From contig ONPK01000003.1 of the NCBI GenBank assembly GCA_900319675.1, positions 1 through 42,315 of the forward strand: a DNA stretch of 42,315 nt, read 5' to 3'. Source of the DNA: an uncultured Bacillota bacterium (GTDB lineage: Bacteria > Bacillota_I > Bacilli_A > Erysipelotrichales > Erysipelotrichaceae). The position numbers and the translations under genes were made by a program. Under the pieces are notes generated by a model, which saw only the letters and a list, made by a program, of their open reading frames with translations, was not told where the DNA came from and ran no database searches. Position 1 is the stretch's first letter. Each line of letters begins with the position of its first letter. Below are positions 32,024-40,210 of this stretch, one piece after another.

Positions 32024-33406
32024 TTAGTTTTCCATCATTTCGTCTTTGAATAAGACGTAACCAGCTGCGAAGCCTGCGATCATTGAGATAACGATTGCAA
32101 CGATGCCCCACTTGCCGTAAACTGCTGCGATAGCCGGTAATGTCAAGCCGTTAACTGAGATCATTACGTCACGAGTTACATGCATGACACCGCAGATTGC
32201 GCCACCGATACCGTTTGCCAGACATACAGCACCGAAGATAGTCTTGCACTTCATTAAGATACCGTAGATAGCTGGTTCTGTAACGCCGCCGACGAATGCG
32301 CTGGCTGCTGCTGTGAAGGCCATTTCCTTTGTTTCAGCCTTCTTAGACTTTAATGAGATTGCGAATACTGCAGCTGCAATACCGAAGTTTGTACCAACTG
32401 TTAATGGCAGAATGTAGTCGTAACCTAATACTGCGTGGTTGTTCATGACGATTGGAACGATTCCCCAGTGAACACCGAAGATGATCATGATTGGCCATAA
32501 GGCAGCCATTAAGAATCCGCCTAATAATGGAACTGTATCCAAACCGGCCTTGATGATGTTAGCTAAGCCCTTACCAACGATATCGGTAACAGGACCAACA
32601 ACTAATACTACTAACGGGAATACTACTACCATAACGATCAGAGGTGTGAAGATTGAACGGATTACCTTTGGTAATACGCGGTTCAGGAACTTCTCCAGGA
32701 ATGCTTCTAACCAGGCAGCAACGATAATTGGTAATACTGTGCTTGAGTAGCTCATCATTACTACTGGGATACCGAAGAAGGTAACAGGATTTTCTGATGA
32801 ACTTAATGCTGCGAAGTTAGGATATAACATAGCTGCAGCAAGTGCCATAGTGATGAATGGGTTTCCACCGAACTTCTTACCGGCACAGTAAGCCAGGAAG
32901 AATGGCAGGAAGTAGAATGTGCCATCAGCGATAGCATACAGAATTGTGTATGTTGAGCTAGCCTTGTCTAAGATGCTCCATGTTGTTAACAATACGAGCA
33001 AGCCCTTCAGTAATCCAGCTCCCATGAAGGCGCCCATGAATGGCATGAAGATGCCTGATACCATGTCAGCTAAACCGCCGGCAATGTTACCTTTCTTTTC
33101 GCCCTTGTCAGCCTTTGTGTCAGCTGCGTCTGCGTCAACTTCTCCGCCAGCCTTGATCGTGTAATTGTTCAGAATTGCATCGTACGCATCAGTTACATCC
33201 TGACCGATGACTACCTGAAGCTGTCCGGCTGCTTCCATGACCTTTAAGACGCCAGGAACCTTTGCCAGAGCTTCCTTGTTAACCTTGCCAGCGTCTCTTA
33301 ATTTGAAACGAAGACGGGTAACACAATGTGCGAGTGACTCAACGTTTTCAACGCCACCAACATTTTCGATGACCTTATCAGCGAGTGCCTTGTAATCTTT
33401 TGCCAT
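32024..33406 (-). CDS. PTS transporter subunit EIIBC, glucose/beta-glucoside superfamily
   Basis: This is a 460-residue protein with an N-terminal EIIB domain (about 1-80, phosphocysteine Cys28 in AHCVTRLRF), a charged linker (about 88-105) and an EIIC membrane domain of about ten helices (FMPFMGAFMGAGLLKGLL, GVTEPAIYGI with the GxTE active-site loop). The BC order and size resemble SacP, TreB and MurP, which lack EIIA and borrow one encoded elsewhere. It should take up and phosphorylate a sugar, and its place before uidA and uxuAB suggests a glucuronic acid-containing one. The codon choice (GCT, GTT, GGT) implies strong expression. AAAAGGAGAG precedes the ATG. Confidence 0.85.
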   Translation of the reverse strand: MAKDYKALADKVIENVGGVENVESLAHCVTRLRFKLRDAGKVNKEALAKVPGVLKVMEAAGQLQVVIGQDVTDAYDAILNNYTIKAGGEVDADAADTKADKGEKKGNIAGGLADMVSGIFMPFMGAFMGAGLLKGLLVLLTTWSILDKASSTYTILYAIADGTFYFLPFFLAYCAGKKFGGNPFITMALAAAMLYPNFAALSSSENPVTFFGIPVVMMSYSSTVLPIIVAAWLEAFLEKFLNRVLPKVIRSIFTPLIVMVVVFPLVVLVVGPVTDIVGKGLANIIKAGLDTVPLLGGFLMAALWPIMIIFGVHWGIVPIVMNNHAVLGYDYILPLTVGTNFGIAAAVFAISLKSKKAETKEMAFTAAASAFVGGVTEPAIYGILMKCKTIFGAVCLANGIGGAICGVMHVTRDVMISVNGLTLPAIAAVYGKWGIVAIVISMIAGFAAGYVLFKDEMMEN

Positions 33407-33461
33407 AATCTTTTCTCTCCTTTTTCTATTTAATCCGATTCGGGGATTTCATACCACCCCA

Positions 33462-33483
33462 TTGGCAAGTATATACTAGCAAA
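33462..33483. promoter_or_regulatory. Candidate operator in the divergent PTS/AraC control region
   Basis: A 22-bp imperfect palindrome centred on AGTATATACT (33468-33477), flanked by TTGGCA on the left and AGCAAA on the right; nine of eleven half-site positions pair. It lies between the PTS start and the regulator's -10 box. Confidence 0.45.
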
Positions 33484-33498
33484 AGGATATTGAATTAT

Positions 33499-33506
33499 GA
33501 TAGAAT
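33499..33506 (+). promoter_or_regulatory. Extended -10 promoter of the AraC-type regulator
   Basis: TGATAGAAT, with TAGAAT at 33501-33506 and no clear -35 box. It excludes the TTG at 33490 as start. The same 14-base sequence TTATGATAGAATAA recurs before the nitroreductase gene. Confidence 0.5.
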
Positions 33507-33552
33507 AAAATTGTCTAAGTTAGAAATAAATAGTCCACTTTTGGAGGCAATT

Positions 33553-34743
33553 ATGAATATTTCAGAAGCTTGCAGCATAATTAACGATATTTCAAGCATT
33601 CCTTTCGAATATGTAACACAAAAGTCACAATTGAGACAGTTTTGTGAAGAAAATCATTTCCATAAAGTACAACGTGAATTTGATTATTCTTACATTGCTG
33701 CACAGATTGAAGCCATGCCGCTTAATTCCATAAACTACATAGAGGATGCGCTTCTGATGAGCATTACTATCATAAAACTATCAAATGGAACTGTCATTGT
33801 TGGCCCATACAAGACAAATGACCTTACTGAAGCTAACATAAAGATTCTTGCGGAACAGAATCATATTGACAATCTTGGCATAAAAGCTTTTCGTGGATAT
33901 CGTAGCAAGTACATTCTCGCCAGACAGGATGACATTCTTCATCAGTGCCATGTGCTTCTCAAGCATGTAGGTATGGATCCGGGAAAGTTCTCATACATTA
34001 AACTGCAGGAAATGGATAAGAAGGTCAGAACGGGATGGGAATACAGCAAGCGAAACTTTGAAAACATCGTCAATGAACGTTACCGCATTGAAAACGAGTT
34101 CATGGAGCAGGTTGCCGAAGGTGATACCGTTGGAGCCATAAACAGTTACCGTCAGCTTCATAACAATGTCAAGTTCATGGTAAACATCGGATCACAGCTG
34201 GAAGGCTCCCGAATAAGTGCCGGCATAACCAGAACCACTGTGCGTATCGCAGCTATGCATGCCGGTTTATCTCCTGTAACCATTGATGAAATATCAGGCG
34301 TAAGTACTCAGATCATTGGACGGTGCACGTCCAGAGAGGCAATGTACCGGGAAAACGAAAGAATGATAAGGGATTTTACTGATGCGATCAACAAATTCAG
34401 AGAAGAAAAATACAGTAATACGATACTTAGTGCAATTCATTATCTGGAGAATAATTATCCTAATCCAATATCAGTGGAAGAAACTGCTGACAAGCTTGGC
34501 CTGACCGTCAGTGCATACATAAAGCGTTTCAAGAAGGAAACAGGGAAGACTCCCAATCAGTATCTGCTTGAACTGAGAATGAGAAAGGCAAGAAGACTGC
34601 TGAGGACAACTTATCATACCGTTCAGAAAATTGCTGAGAGCGTAGGCATCCCTGATGGCAATTACTTCGTCAAATGTTTCAGAAAGATAAACAATACGAC
34701 ACCTACGAGCTATCGCAAGCAGTTCTTCAAGGGAACGAACTGA
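33553..34743 (+). CDS. AraC-family transcriptional regulator of the glucuronide locus
   Basis: This is a 396-residue protein. The C-terminal 100 residues contain the two helix-turn-helix units: ISVEETADKLGLTVSAYIKRFKKETG and VQKIAESVGIPDGNYFVKCFRKINNTTPTSYRK. The N-terminal 290 residues are a probable sensing region with a central helical segment; I do not recognise a named ligand domain. It is transcribed away from the PTS-uidA operon and so is likely its regulator, with glucuronate or a pathway intermediate as possible effector (inference). The ATG at 33553 is chosen for the TTTGGAGG eight bases ahead. It is followed by a terminator. Confidence 0.85.
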   Translation: MNISEACSIINDISSIPFEYVTQKSQLRQFCEENHFHKVQREFDYSYIAAQIEAMPLNSINYIEDALLMSITIIKLSNGTVIVGPYKTNDLTEANIKILAEQNHIDNLGIKAFRGYRSKYILARQDDILHQCHVLLKHVGMDPGKFSYIKLQEMDKKVRTGWEYSKRNFENIVNERYRIENEFMEQVAEGDTVGAINSYRQLHNNVKFMVNIGSQLEGSRISAGITRTTVRIAAMHAGLSPVTIDEISGVSTQIIGRCTSREAMYRENERMIRDFTDAINKFREEKYSNTILSAIHYLENNYPNPISVEETADKLGLTVSAYIKRFKKETGKTPNQYLLELRMRKARRLLRTTYHTVQKIAESVGIPDGNYFVKCFRKINNTTPTSYRKQFFKGTN

Positions 34744-34757
34744 ATTTTTATAAAAAC

Positions 34758-34785
34758 AGGGCTGATTCATCTCAGCCCTTGTATT
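34758..34785 (+). terminator. Terminator of the AraC-type regulator gene
   Basis: AGGGCTGA (34758-34765) and TCAGCCCT (34772-34779), a perfect 8-bp stem, then TGTATTTT. Its tail doubles as the -35 box of htpG. Confidence 0.85.
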
Positions 34786-34807
34786 TTGGGAATTATGGGT
34801 ATACAAT
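34779..34807 (+). promoter_or_regulatory. Promoter of htpG
   Basis: TTGTAT (34779-34784), a 17-bp spacer and TACAAT (34802-34807), a vegetative-type promoter placing the transcript start near 34813, inside the CIRCE element. Confidence 0.75.
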
Positions 34808-34808
34808 A

Positions 34809-34835
34809 TTAGCAGTCATACTATAAGAGTGCTAA
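34809..34835. promoter_or_regulatory. CIRCE element (HrcA operator) before htpG
   Basis: Left arm TTAGCAGTC (34809-34817), a 9-bp spacer and right arm GAGTGCTAA (34827-34835). The consensus is TTAGCACTC-N9-GAGTGCTAA, so 17 of 18 arm bases match. It covers the start point and leader, where HrcA would repress until heat shock. Confidence 0.92.
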
Positions 34836-34849
34836 AAGGAGATGTTAGA

Positions 34850-36739
34850 ATGGCTAAGAAGCAATTTAAGACAGAATCAAAAAAGCTGCTTGATCTGATG
34901 ATCAACTCTATTTATACAAACAGGGAAATATTCTTAAGAGAACTTGTATCCAACGCATCTGATGCCCTGGACAAGAGACATTATATGTCACTTACCGACA
35001 GTGCCTATACCCCAAGTGATCCACTGCACATTTTCCTGGAAATCGATAAGGATGCCCGCACGCTGTCAATAGAAGACAACGGTATCGGCATGAACAGAGA
35101 GGAACTTGAGCATAACCTTGGTACCATTGCTCACAGCGGCTCAACTGAATTCAAGCAGCAGCTGGAGAAGGCTGATGAGGTAGATATCATCGGTCAGTTC
35201 GGCGTTGGTTTCTATTCAGCGTTCATGGTATCCAGAAAGATCGTCGTAGAAACAAAGAAGGTTGGTGAAGATGCCTTCAGATGGATCTCAGAAGGACAGG
35301 ATGGCTACCAGATCGAACCGTGTGACAGAGAAAGAATCGGCACGAAGATCACTCTTTACATCAGAGAAGATACAAAGGATATCAATTACTCAGAATATCT
35401 GGACAGCTACAAGGTAGAACTTCTCATAAAGAAGTATTCCGACTACATTCGTTATCCGATTCAGATGTTCATTGAAAAGACACAGCCTAAGGAAGGCAGT
35501 GAGGATGAATACGAAACAGTAAAGGAGCTCAAGACCCTGAACTCCATGGTACCTTTATGGAGACGTAACAAGAAGGACATTGACGAAAAGGACTACAACA
35601 GTTTCTACAAGACAAAGTTCTTTGACTGGGAAGATCCGCTGAAGGTCATCCATTATTCACTGGAAGGCAATGTTTCCTACAAGGCATTGCTGTACATTCC
35701 TTCAAGGATACCATACAACTTCTATTCAAAGGATTATGAGGCAGGACTGCAGCTTTATTCAAAAGGCGTATTCGTAATGGACCACGCCAAGGATCTGCTG
35801 CCTGACTACTACTCATTCGTCAGAGGTCTGATCGATACGGACGATGTTTCACTTAACATTTCACGTGAGATCCTGCAGCAGGACCAGCAGTTACAGGCAT
35901 TAAGGAAATCAGTAACTAAGAAGATCAAGGGTGCACTGGTTGACATGCTTGTCAAGGAAAGAGAAAAATACGAGGATTTCTACAAGAACTTCGGCAACAG
36001 CCTGAAATACGGAGTATATCAGGATTACGGTGCAAACAAGGATGAACTCAAGGACTTGCTGATGTTCCATTCATCCTACAATGACGGTTATGTCACCTTG
36101 AAGGAATACAAGGAAAGAATGAAGGAAGATCAAAACGAGATCTTCTACTGCACAGGCAGTTCAATTGAGCAGATAAAGCGCCAGCCGCAGATTGAAAAGC
36201 TGCTTGACAAGGGATATGAAGTTCTTTACTTCACTAATGAGATAGATGAATTCTCCATCATGATGATGAGGGATTATGATGGCAAGCAGTTCAAGAGCGC
36301 TCAGCAGGCTGATTCCTCAATTGAGACAGATGAAGAAAAGCAGAAGAAGGAAGAACTACAGAAGGATAATTCCGACATGCTTGCTCAGATGAAGGAAGCG
36401 CTTGATGGAAAGGTAACGGATGTAAGGATCTCAAGTCGACTCAAGAGCAATCCTGTATGTCTGGTTGCTGATCAGGGCGGCATCTCAATGGAAATGGAAA
36501 AGTACCTGTCTCAGCTTCCGGAAGGAGAAAAGGCCAAGGCCAACAAGGTACTGGAGATCAATCCGGAACATGCCATCTTCAAGGTACTGCAGAAGATACA
36601 TGATAAGGATGCTGAAGACTTCAGCAAGTACACTGACATTCTCTACCAGCAGGCTCTGCTGATAGAAGGCTTCCCGGTTGATGATCCGGTGGATCTGGCC
36701 AACAAGATCTGCGACCTCATCAGCAAGGCAAATGATTAA
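34850..36739 (+). CDS. htpG: Molecular chaperone HtpG (Hsp90)
   Basis: This is a 629-residue Hsp90. The N-terminal GHKL ATPase domain has NSIYTNREIFLRELVSNASDALDK, LSIEDNGIGMNREEL and GQFGVGFYSAFMVS. The middle domain contains LWRRNKKDIDEKDYNSFYK and the catalytic Arg region ISREILQQ. The C-terminal dimerisation domain ends without the eukaryotic MEEVD. Its length is normal. AAAAGGAG before the ATG at 34850 favours this over the GTG at 34829, which lies within CIRCE. It is controlled by a CIRCE operator, unlike B. subtilis htpG, and ends at a terminator overlapping the stop. Confidence 0.97.
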   Translation: MAKKQFKTESKKLLDLMINSIYTNREIFLRELVSNASDALDKRHYMSLTDSAYTPSDPLHIFLEIDKDARTLSIEDNGIGMNREELEHNLGTIAHSGSTEFKQQLEKADEVDIIGQFGVGFYSAFMVSRKIVVETKKVGEDAFRWISEGQDGYQIEPCDRERIGTKITLYIREDTKDINYSEYLDSYKVELLIKKYSDYIRYPIQMFIEKTQPKEGSEDEYETVKELKTLNSMVPLWRRNKKDIDEKDYNSFYKTKFFDWEDPLKVIHYSLEGNVSYKALLYIPSRIPYNFYSKDYEAGLQLYSKGVFVMDHAKDLLPDYYSFVRGLIDTDDVSLNISREILQQDQQLQALRKSVTKKIKGALVDMLVKEREKYEDFYKNFGNSLKYGVYQDYGANKDELKDLLMFHSSYNDGYVTLKEYKERMKEDQNEIFYCTGSSIEQIKRQPQIEKLLDKGYEVLYFTNEIDEFSIMMMRDYDGKQFKSAQQADSSIETDEEKQKKEELQKDNSDMLAQMKEALDGKVTDVRISSRLKSNPVCLVADQGGISMEMEKYLSQLPEGEKAKANKVLEINPEHAIFKVLQKIHDKDAEDFSKYTDILYQQALLIEGFPVDDPVDLANKICDLISKAND

Positions 36740-36760
36740 ACGCATGCAAATGCGTTTTTT
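36738..36760 (+). terminator. Terminator of htpG
   Basis: AAACGCAT (36738-36745), loop GCAA and ATGCGTTT (36750-36757), overlapping the stop codon, with six T in all. Confidence 0.9.
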
Positions 36761-36803
36761 CTATGTCAAAATGATATATAATTGTCTTGCACTGGAGATA
36801 AGC

Positions 36804-38126
36804 ATGAACGAATACTTTCTGAATGAGATGAAGAATCTGTTAAAAGATGAATATGATGCCTTTATGAAGACACAGGATGACGAAATGTACAGAGGCATCA
36901 GGATCAATCCTGCCCGTACCAGCATTGATGAACTGAGGCAGTACTTTGACATTGGAGAAAAGACACCTTTTGACGAGAATACATACTATCTTACAAGTGA
37001 GGAAAAGCTGGGAACTCATCCGTTCCATCTGGGTGGACTATATTATCTTCAGGAACCAAGTGCCACGGCAGCCGTAAATGCCCTGAGCATACAGGAGAAT
37101 GACAAAGTACTTGATCTTTGTGCGGCGCCTGGAGGAAAGAGCACGCAGATACTGTCTGCACTGAATCAGACCGGTTTTCTGGTTTCAAATGAGATCAATG
37201 CCGGCAGAGCTGAAACACTGGCAGGTAATCTGGAAAGATGGGGCTATGACAACTATGTCGTGACATCGATGGAAACAGGTCAGCTGTGCAGCCAGTTTGA
37301 GGGATACTTCGACCGCATTCTCGTTGATGCACCATGTTCCGGGGCATCAATGTTCAAGAAATATCCTGAGTCAGTCTATGACTATACGGAACGTAATGTA
37401 CTGGCCTGCAGTTACAGACAGCTGGAGATCCTTGATAATGCCTACAAAGCTCTGAAGGAAGGCGGCACGCTGGTTTATTCAACATGTACATATAATCAGA
37501 CGGAAAATGAAAATGTAGTCCTGCAGTTCCTTAAAAACCATCTGGACTGCAGTCTTCTGGATACGGGATTGGAATGCGGAAGAAAGGGCATTGAATTCGA
37601 AGACCTTGACGTAAGTAAGCTTACACGCATTTTCCCGATGGATGGCGGTGAAGGGCACTTCATCTGTAAGATGGTAAAGAATAGCAGTTCAAACACATCC
37701 AAAGTAAGAAGCATTCCTTTCTCGCATGACAAAACAGTTGATGACTTCATTAAAAAGAACATGAAAACAGGGGTTAGATATACTCTAATCAATGACAGAA
37801 TATACGCTTCAACAGGCTATCTCATCGATTTCAAGGGCAGAATTCTAAGACAGGGCATTCCAATGGGGACAATTGTCAAAAACCGCGTTGAACCATACCA
37901 TGGATTCTTCACGGCAATCATGAATGAAAACAGCTTCATGAACAGACATGAAGCTGATGATAGTGAAATAAATAAGTTCCTGCTTGGCGAAAGCATTCCT
38001 TCAGGTGAAAAAGGCTATGTACAGATCTGTTACAAGGGCCATCCTGTCGGGTTCGGTAAGGGCGATGGCAGACAGATCAAGAACCATCTGCCAAAAGGCT
38101 TACGCCTCAAACAGCGATTTAACTAG
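36804..38126 (+). CDS. RsmF/NOL1-NOP2-Sun-family rRNA cytosine-C5 methyltransferase
   Basis: This is a 440-residue protein from the ATG at 36804. The methyltransferase core has motif I VLDLCAAPGGKST, motif IV DAPCSGASMFKK (one active Cys) and motif VI YSTCTYNQTENE (catalytic Cys). The C-terminal extension (about 290-440) is the RsmF-type PUA-like region (YTLINDRIYAST, FGKGDGRQIKNHLPKGLR). It methylates C5 of a cytidine in rRNA using SAM. A longer frame upstream is dismissed because a perfect TATAAT (36777-36782) and a GGAGAT lie just before this ATG. Its 3' end overlaps the convergent HAD gene by 27 bp. Confidence 0.88.
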   Translation: MNEYFLNEMKNLLKDEYDAFMKTQDDEMYRGIRINPARTSIDELRQYFDIGEKTPFDENTYYLTSEEKLGTHPFHLGGLYYLQEPSATAAVNALSIQENDKVLDLCAAPGGKSTQILSALNQTGFLVSNEINAGRAETLAGNLERWGYDNYVVTSMETGQLCSQFEGYFDRILVDAPCSGASMFKKYPESVYDYTERNVLACSYRQLEILDNAYKALKEGGTLVYSTCTYNQTENENVVLQFLKNHLDCSLLDTGLECGRKGIEFEDLDVSKLTRIFPMDGGEGHFICKMVKNSSSNTSKVRSIPFSHDKTVDDFIKKNMKTGVRYTLINDRIYASTGYLIDFKGRILRQGIPMGTIVKNRVEPYHGFFTAIMNENSFMNRHEADDSEINKFLLGESIPSGEKGYVQICYKGHPVGFGKGDGRQIKNHLPKGLRLKQRFN

Positions 38127-38762
38127 ATCCAGGACCTCATGAAGGTCCTTTTTTATGCAGTATACATTGTTCAGGATGTATTCATCAGGCTGAGCAATGT
38201 CTGGGATCATGAGCGCGTAGCCACCGGAATTAATGGCAGCCTTTATGCCGTTGATGGAATCCTCAACGATAAGGCAGTCACGCACGTCAAGACCAAGCAG
38301 CCCGGCTGCCTTGATGAAGATGTCAGGATGAGGCTTGCTGCGGACGTTGTCAGTCCCGTTTACGATGTGTTCAAACGGAACCTTGCCAAATGGACTTGCT
38401 TCGAAGGACTTCTGAATCCGGTATGGCTTGTTGGTCGTAGCCAGGGCACAGGGAATGTGATGTTCATTGATGTAGGTAATTAGTTCATAAGCGCCATCTT
38501 TAAGTGGAATCTCATGGTTTTCATAACCTCTGATCATCAAGTCGTTATGGATCTCATATACCTTATCAGCATTTTCCTTTCCCAGCCGCTCTGAGATGAC
38601 ATCCATGGAAGTACCGGCTATCCTGCCCATGATCATTGTAAAAAGATCAGTACCGAATGTCTTTCCGACACTTCTGGCCGCTTCCTCAAATTTCTGCAGG
38701 GAATAGTTTTCTGAATCTACCAGAACACCATCCATGTCAAACAGTATGCCCTTAATGCTCAT
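38100..38762 (-). CDS. HAD-IA phosphatase, beta-phosphoglucomutase-like
   Basis: This is a 220-residue HAD hydrolase. Motif I is LFDMDGVLVDSE (nucleophile and acid/base Asp), motif II ALATTNK, motif III Lys in VRSKPHPDIFIKAA and motif IV VEDSINGIKAA, with a four-helix C1 cap between. It likely acts on a sugar phosphate or other small phosphoester; true beta-PGM also needs specific cap residues that I cannot confirm. The ATG at 38762 has GGGTGAT in front; codons up to 38789 are unlikely to be translated. The 3' end contains the terminator of the opposite gene. Confidence 0.82.
   Translation of the reverse strand: MSIKGILFDMDGVLVDSENYSLQKFEEAARSVGKTFGTDLFTMIMGRIAGTSMDVISERLGKENADKVYEIHNDLMIRGYENHEIPLKDGAYELITYINEHHIPCALATTNKPYRIQKSFEASPFGKVPFEHIVNGTDNVRSKPHPDIFIKAAGLLGLDVRDCLIVEDSINGIKAAINSGGYALMIPDIAQPDEYILNNVYCIKKDLHEVLDLVKSLFEA
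38131..38154 (+). terminator. Terminator of the RsmF-like gene, inside the convergent coding region
   Basis: AGGACCT (38131-38137), loop CATGA and AGGTCCT (38143-38149), then six T. The hairpin encodes codons near the C-terminus of the HAD protein on the other strand. Confidence 0.85.
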
Positions 38763-38805
38763 GTTCATCACCCACTGATAATATAGCATGATAAATATCG
38801 CTTAT

Positions 38806-38813
38806 GATAGAAT
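38806..38813 (+). promoter_or_regulatory. Extended -10 promoter of the nitroreductase gene
   Basis: TGATAGAAT (TAGAAT at 38808-38813) without a recognisable -35 box, followed by CGGAGGA and the ATG at 38835. Confidence 0.5.
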
Positions 38814-38834
38814 AATGATGCGGAGGAATGATTT

Positions 38835-39362
38835 ATGAATGAGACAATTAACAGTATTCTGACACGCAGAAGCATCAGAAAGTTTACTGATCAAATGATT
38901 AGCAAAGAGGATCTTGACATCATACTTGAATGTGGCAAGTATGCCGCAAGCGGACAGGGCAAACAGTCTGGAATGATGATAGCCGTACAGGATCCAAATA
39001 TGATAGAAAAACTTGAAAGACTCAATGCTGAAGTGGTAGGAAGGGATCCTGATCTGGTTCATAACTTCTATGGCGCAAAGACGGTCATCGTCGTACTGGC
39101 CAGAAAGGATGTGGGAACACATGTCTATGACGGCGCACTGGTCATGGGAAATCTGATGCTGGCCGCTCATGCCCTGGGCATTGGATCATGCTGGATCCAC
39201 AGAGCAAAGCAGACCTTTGAAACTGAGGAAGGCAAGGCCATTCTTAAGGAACTGGGAGTTGAAGACGAATACGAGGGAATCGGTAATTGCATTCTCGGAT
39301 ATCCTGATGGTGAAGAACCTGTTGCCAGAGAAAGAAAGGAAAACTGGGTTTACAGAATCTGA
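38835..39362 (+). CDS. Nitroreductase-family flavoprotein
   Basis: This is a 175-residue FMN-dependent oxidoreductase. The N-terminal TRRSIRKFTDQMIS holds the phosphate-binding arginines, KYAASGQGKQSGMMIAV the FMN loop, and the stretch ALVMGNLMLAAHALGIGSCWIHRA the dimer-core helix and flavin contacts. It is at the short end of the family, using NAD(P)H to reduce nitro compounds, quinones or flavins; the natural substrate is unknown. It shares a TGATG stop-start with the following HAD gene, so the two are co-translated. Confidence 0.87.
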   Translation: MNETINSILTRRSIRKFTDQMISKEDLDIILECGKYAASGQGKQSGMMIAVQDPNMIEKLERLNAEVVGRDPDLVHNFYGAKTVIVVLARKDVGTHVYDGALVMGNLMLAAHALGIGSCWIHRAKQTFETEEGKAILKELGVEDEYEGIGNCILGYPDGEEPVARERKENWVYRI

Positions 39363-40162
39363 TGATAAAGGCACTGTTTTTAGACATTGATGATACGCTG
39401 ATTGCCAGAGGGGAAGATCTTGTACCTGACAGTGCCATGGCTGCCATCAACATCTGCAGAAACAAGGGCATAAAGATAATCGTTGCCACAGGCAGAGGAT
39501 ATTATCTGATGCAGCCAGATATCAAAAACAGGCTTAAAGCAGATTATCTGATAACGGTAAACGGAAGTTGTGTCAACAGAACTGATGGCTCGGTAGTAAT
39601 GAGCTATCCCATGAAGGAGGAAGATTATCTCAGAATAATTGACCTCTGCATGGAACGGGACTATGTCTTCGGATTCAAGTTTGACGATTCACTGCAGGTA
39701 TACAATCACTATGAAGAATTTGCCGGAAGGTATGCTTCAGGGACGATTCTGAAGGAATGGATCTCTGATAACACGGCTACCAGAGACTATCACATAACGC
39801 ATGGAGCACCGTTGGGCTGTTTTACATATTCGCCAAACTGCGAAATGATGGAAGAACAGAAGAACTTTCCAAATCTTAAGTTCGTTACGGCACAGCGCAA
39901 ATTCGGAAGCAGCGAATGCTTCGATGCCGGCGTAAACAAGGGCAAAACCATAAAGAGTCTGTGTGAACTGCTGGGAATAAGTCTGGATGAATGCATGGGG
40001 TTTGGTGACAGTGATAATGACATTGAGATGATCAGGATGTGCGGTATCGGTGTTGCCATGGGTAATGCCACGGATGAAGTAAAGGCAGCCAGCGACTATG
40101 TAACGACGCACATCAACGATGATGGCATCTGGAACGCTCTTAAGCATTTTGAACTGATTTAA
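39362..40162 (+). CDS. Cof-type HAD-IIB phosphatase
   Basis: This is a 266-residue HAD-IIB protein: motif I ALFLDIDDTLIARG, motif II IIVATGRGYYL, a C2B cap (about 85-195), motif III Lys in DAGVNKGKTIKSLCE and motif IV MGFGDSDNDIEMIRMCGIGVAMGNA. Relatives dephosphorylate sugar phosphates, FMN or pyridoxal phosphate. Its neighbour is a flavoprotein gene, so FMN-type activity would be conceivable but is only a guess. Its stop is followed within 10 bp by a long hairpin that carries the next gene's ribosome-binding site. Confidence 0.87.
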   Translation: MIKALFLDIDDTLIARGEDLVPDSAMAAINICRNKGIKIIVATGRGYYLMQPDIKNRLKADYLITVNGSCVNRTDGSVVMSYPMKEEDYLRIIDLCMERDYVFGFKFDDSLQVYNHYEEFAGRYASGTILKEWISDNTATRDYHITHGAPLGCFTYSPNCEMMEEQKNFPNLKFVTAQRKFGSSECFDAGVNKGKTIKSLCELLGISLDECMGFGDSDNDIEMIRMCGIGVAMGNATDEVKAASDYVTTHINDDGIWNALKHFELI

Positions 40163-40168
40163 CAAGGT

Positions 40169-40210
40169 GACCTCCTTGAAAGTGACAATAGTCAGATCGA
40201 GGAGGTTTTT
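40169..40210 (+). promoter_or_regulatory. Terminator-like hairpin that sequesters a Shine-Dalgarno site
   Basis: GACCTCCTTGA (40169-40179) pairs with TCGAGGAGGTT (40197-40207), including two G-U pairs; an inner stem TGAC/GTCA (40183-40186 and 40191-40194) caps it, and five T end directly at the ATG. The right arm contains the GGAGG of the next small gene. A competing short hairpin CAAGG/CCTTG (40163-40178) would free it. Confidence 0.65.
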
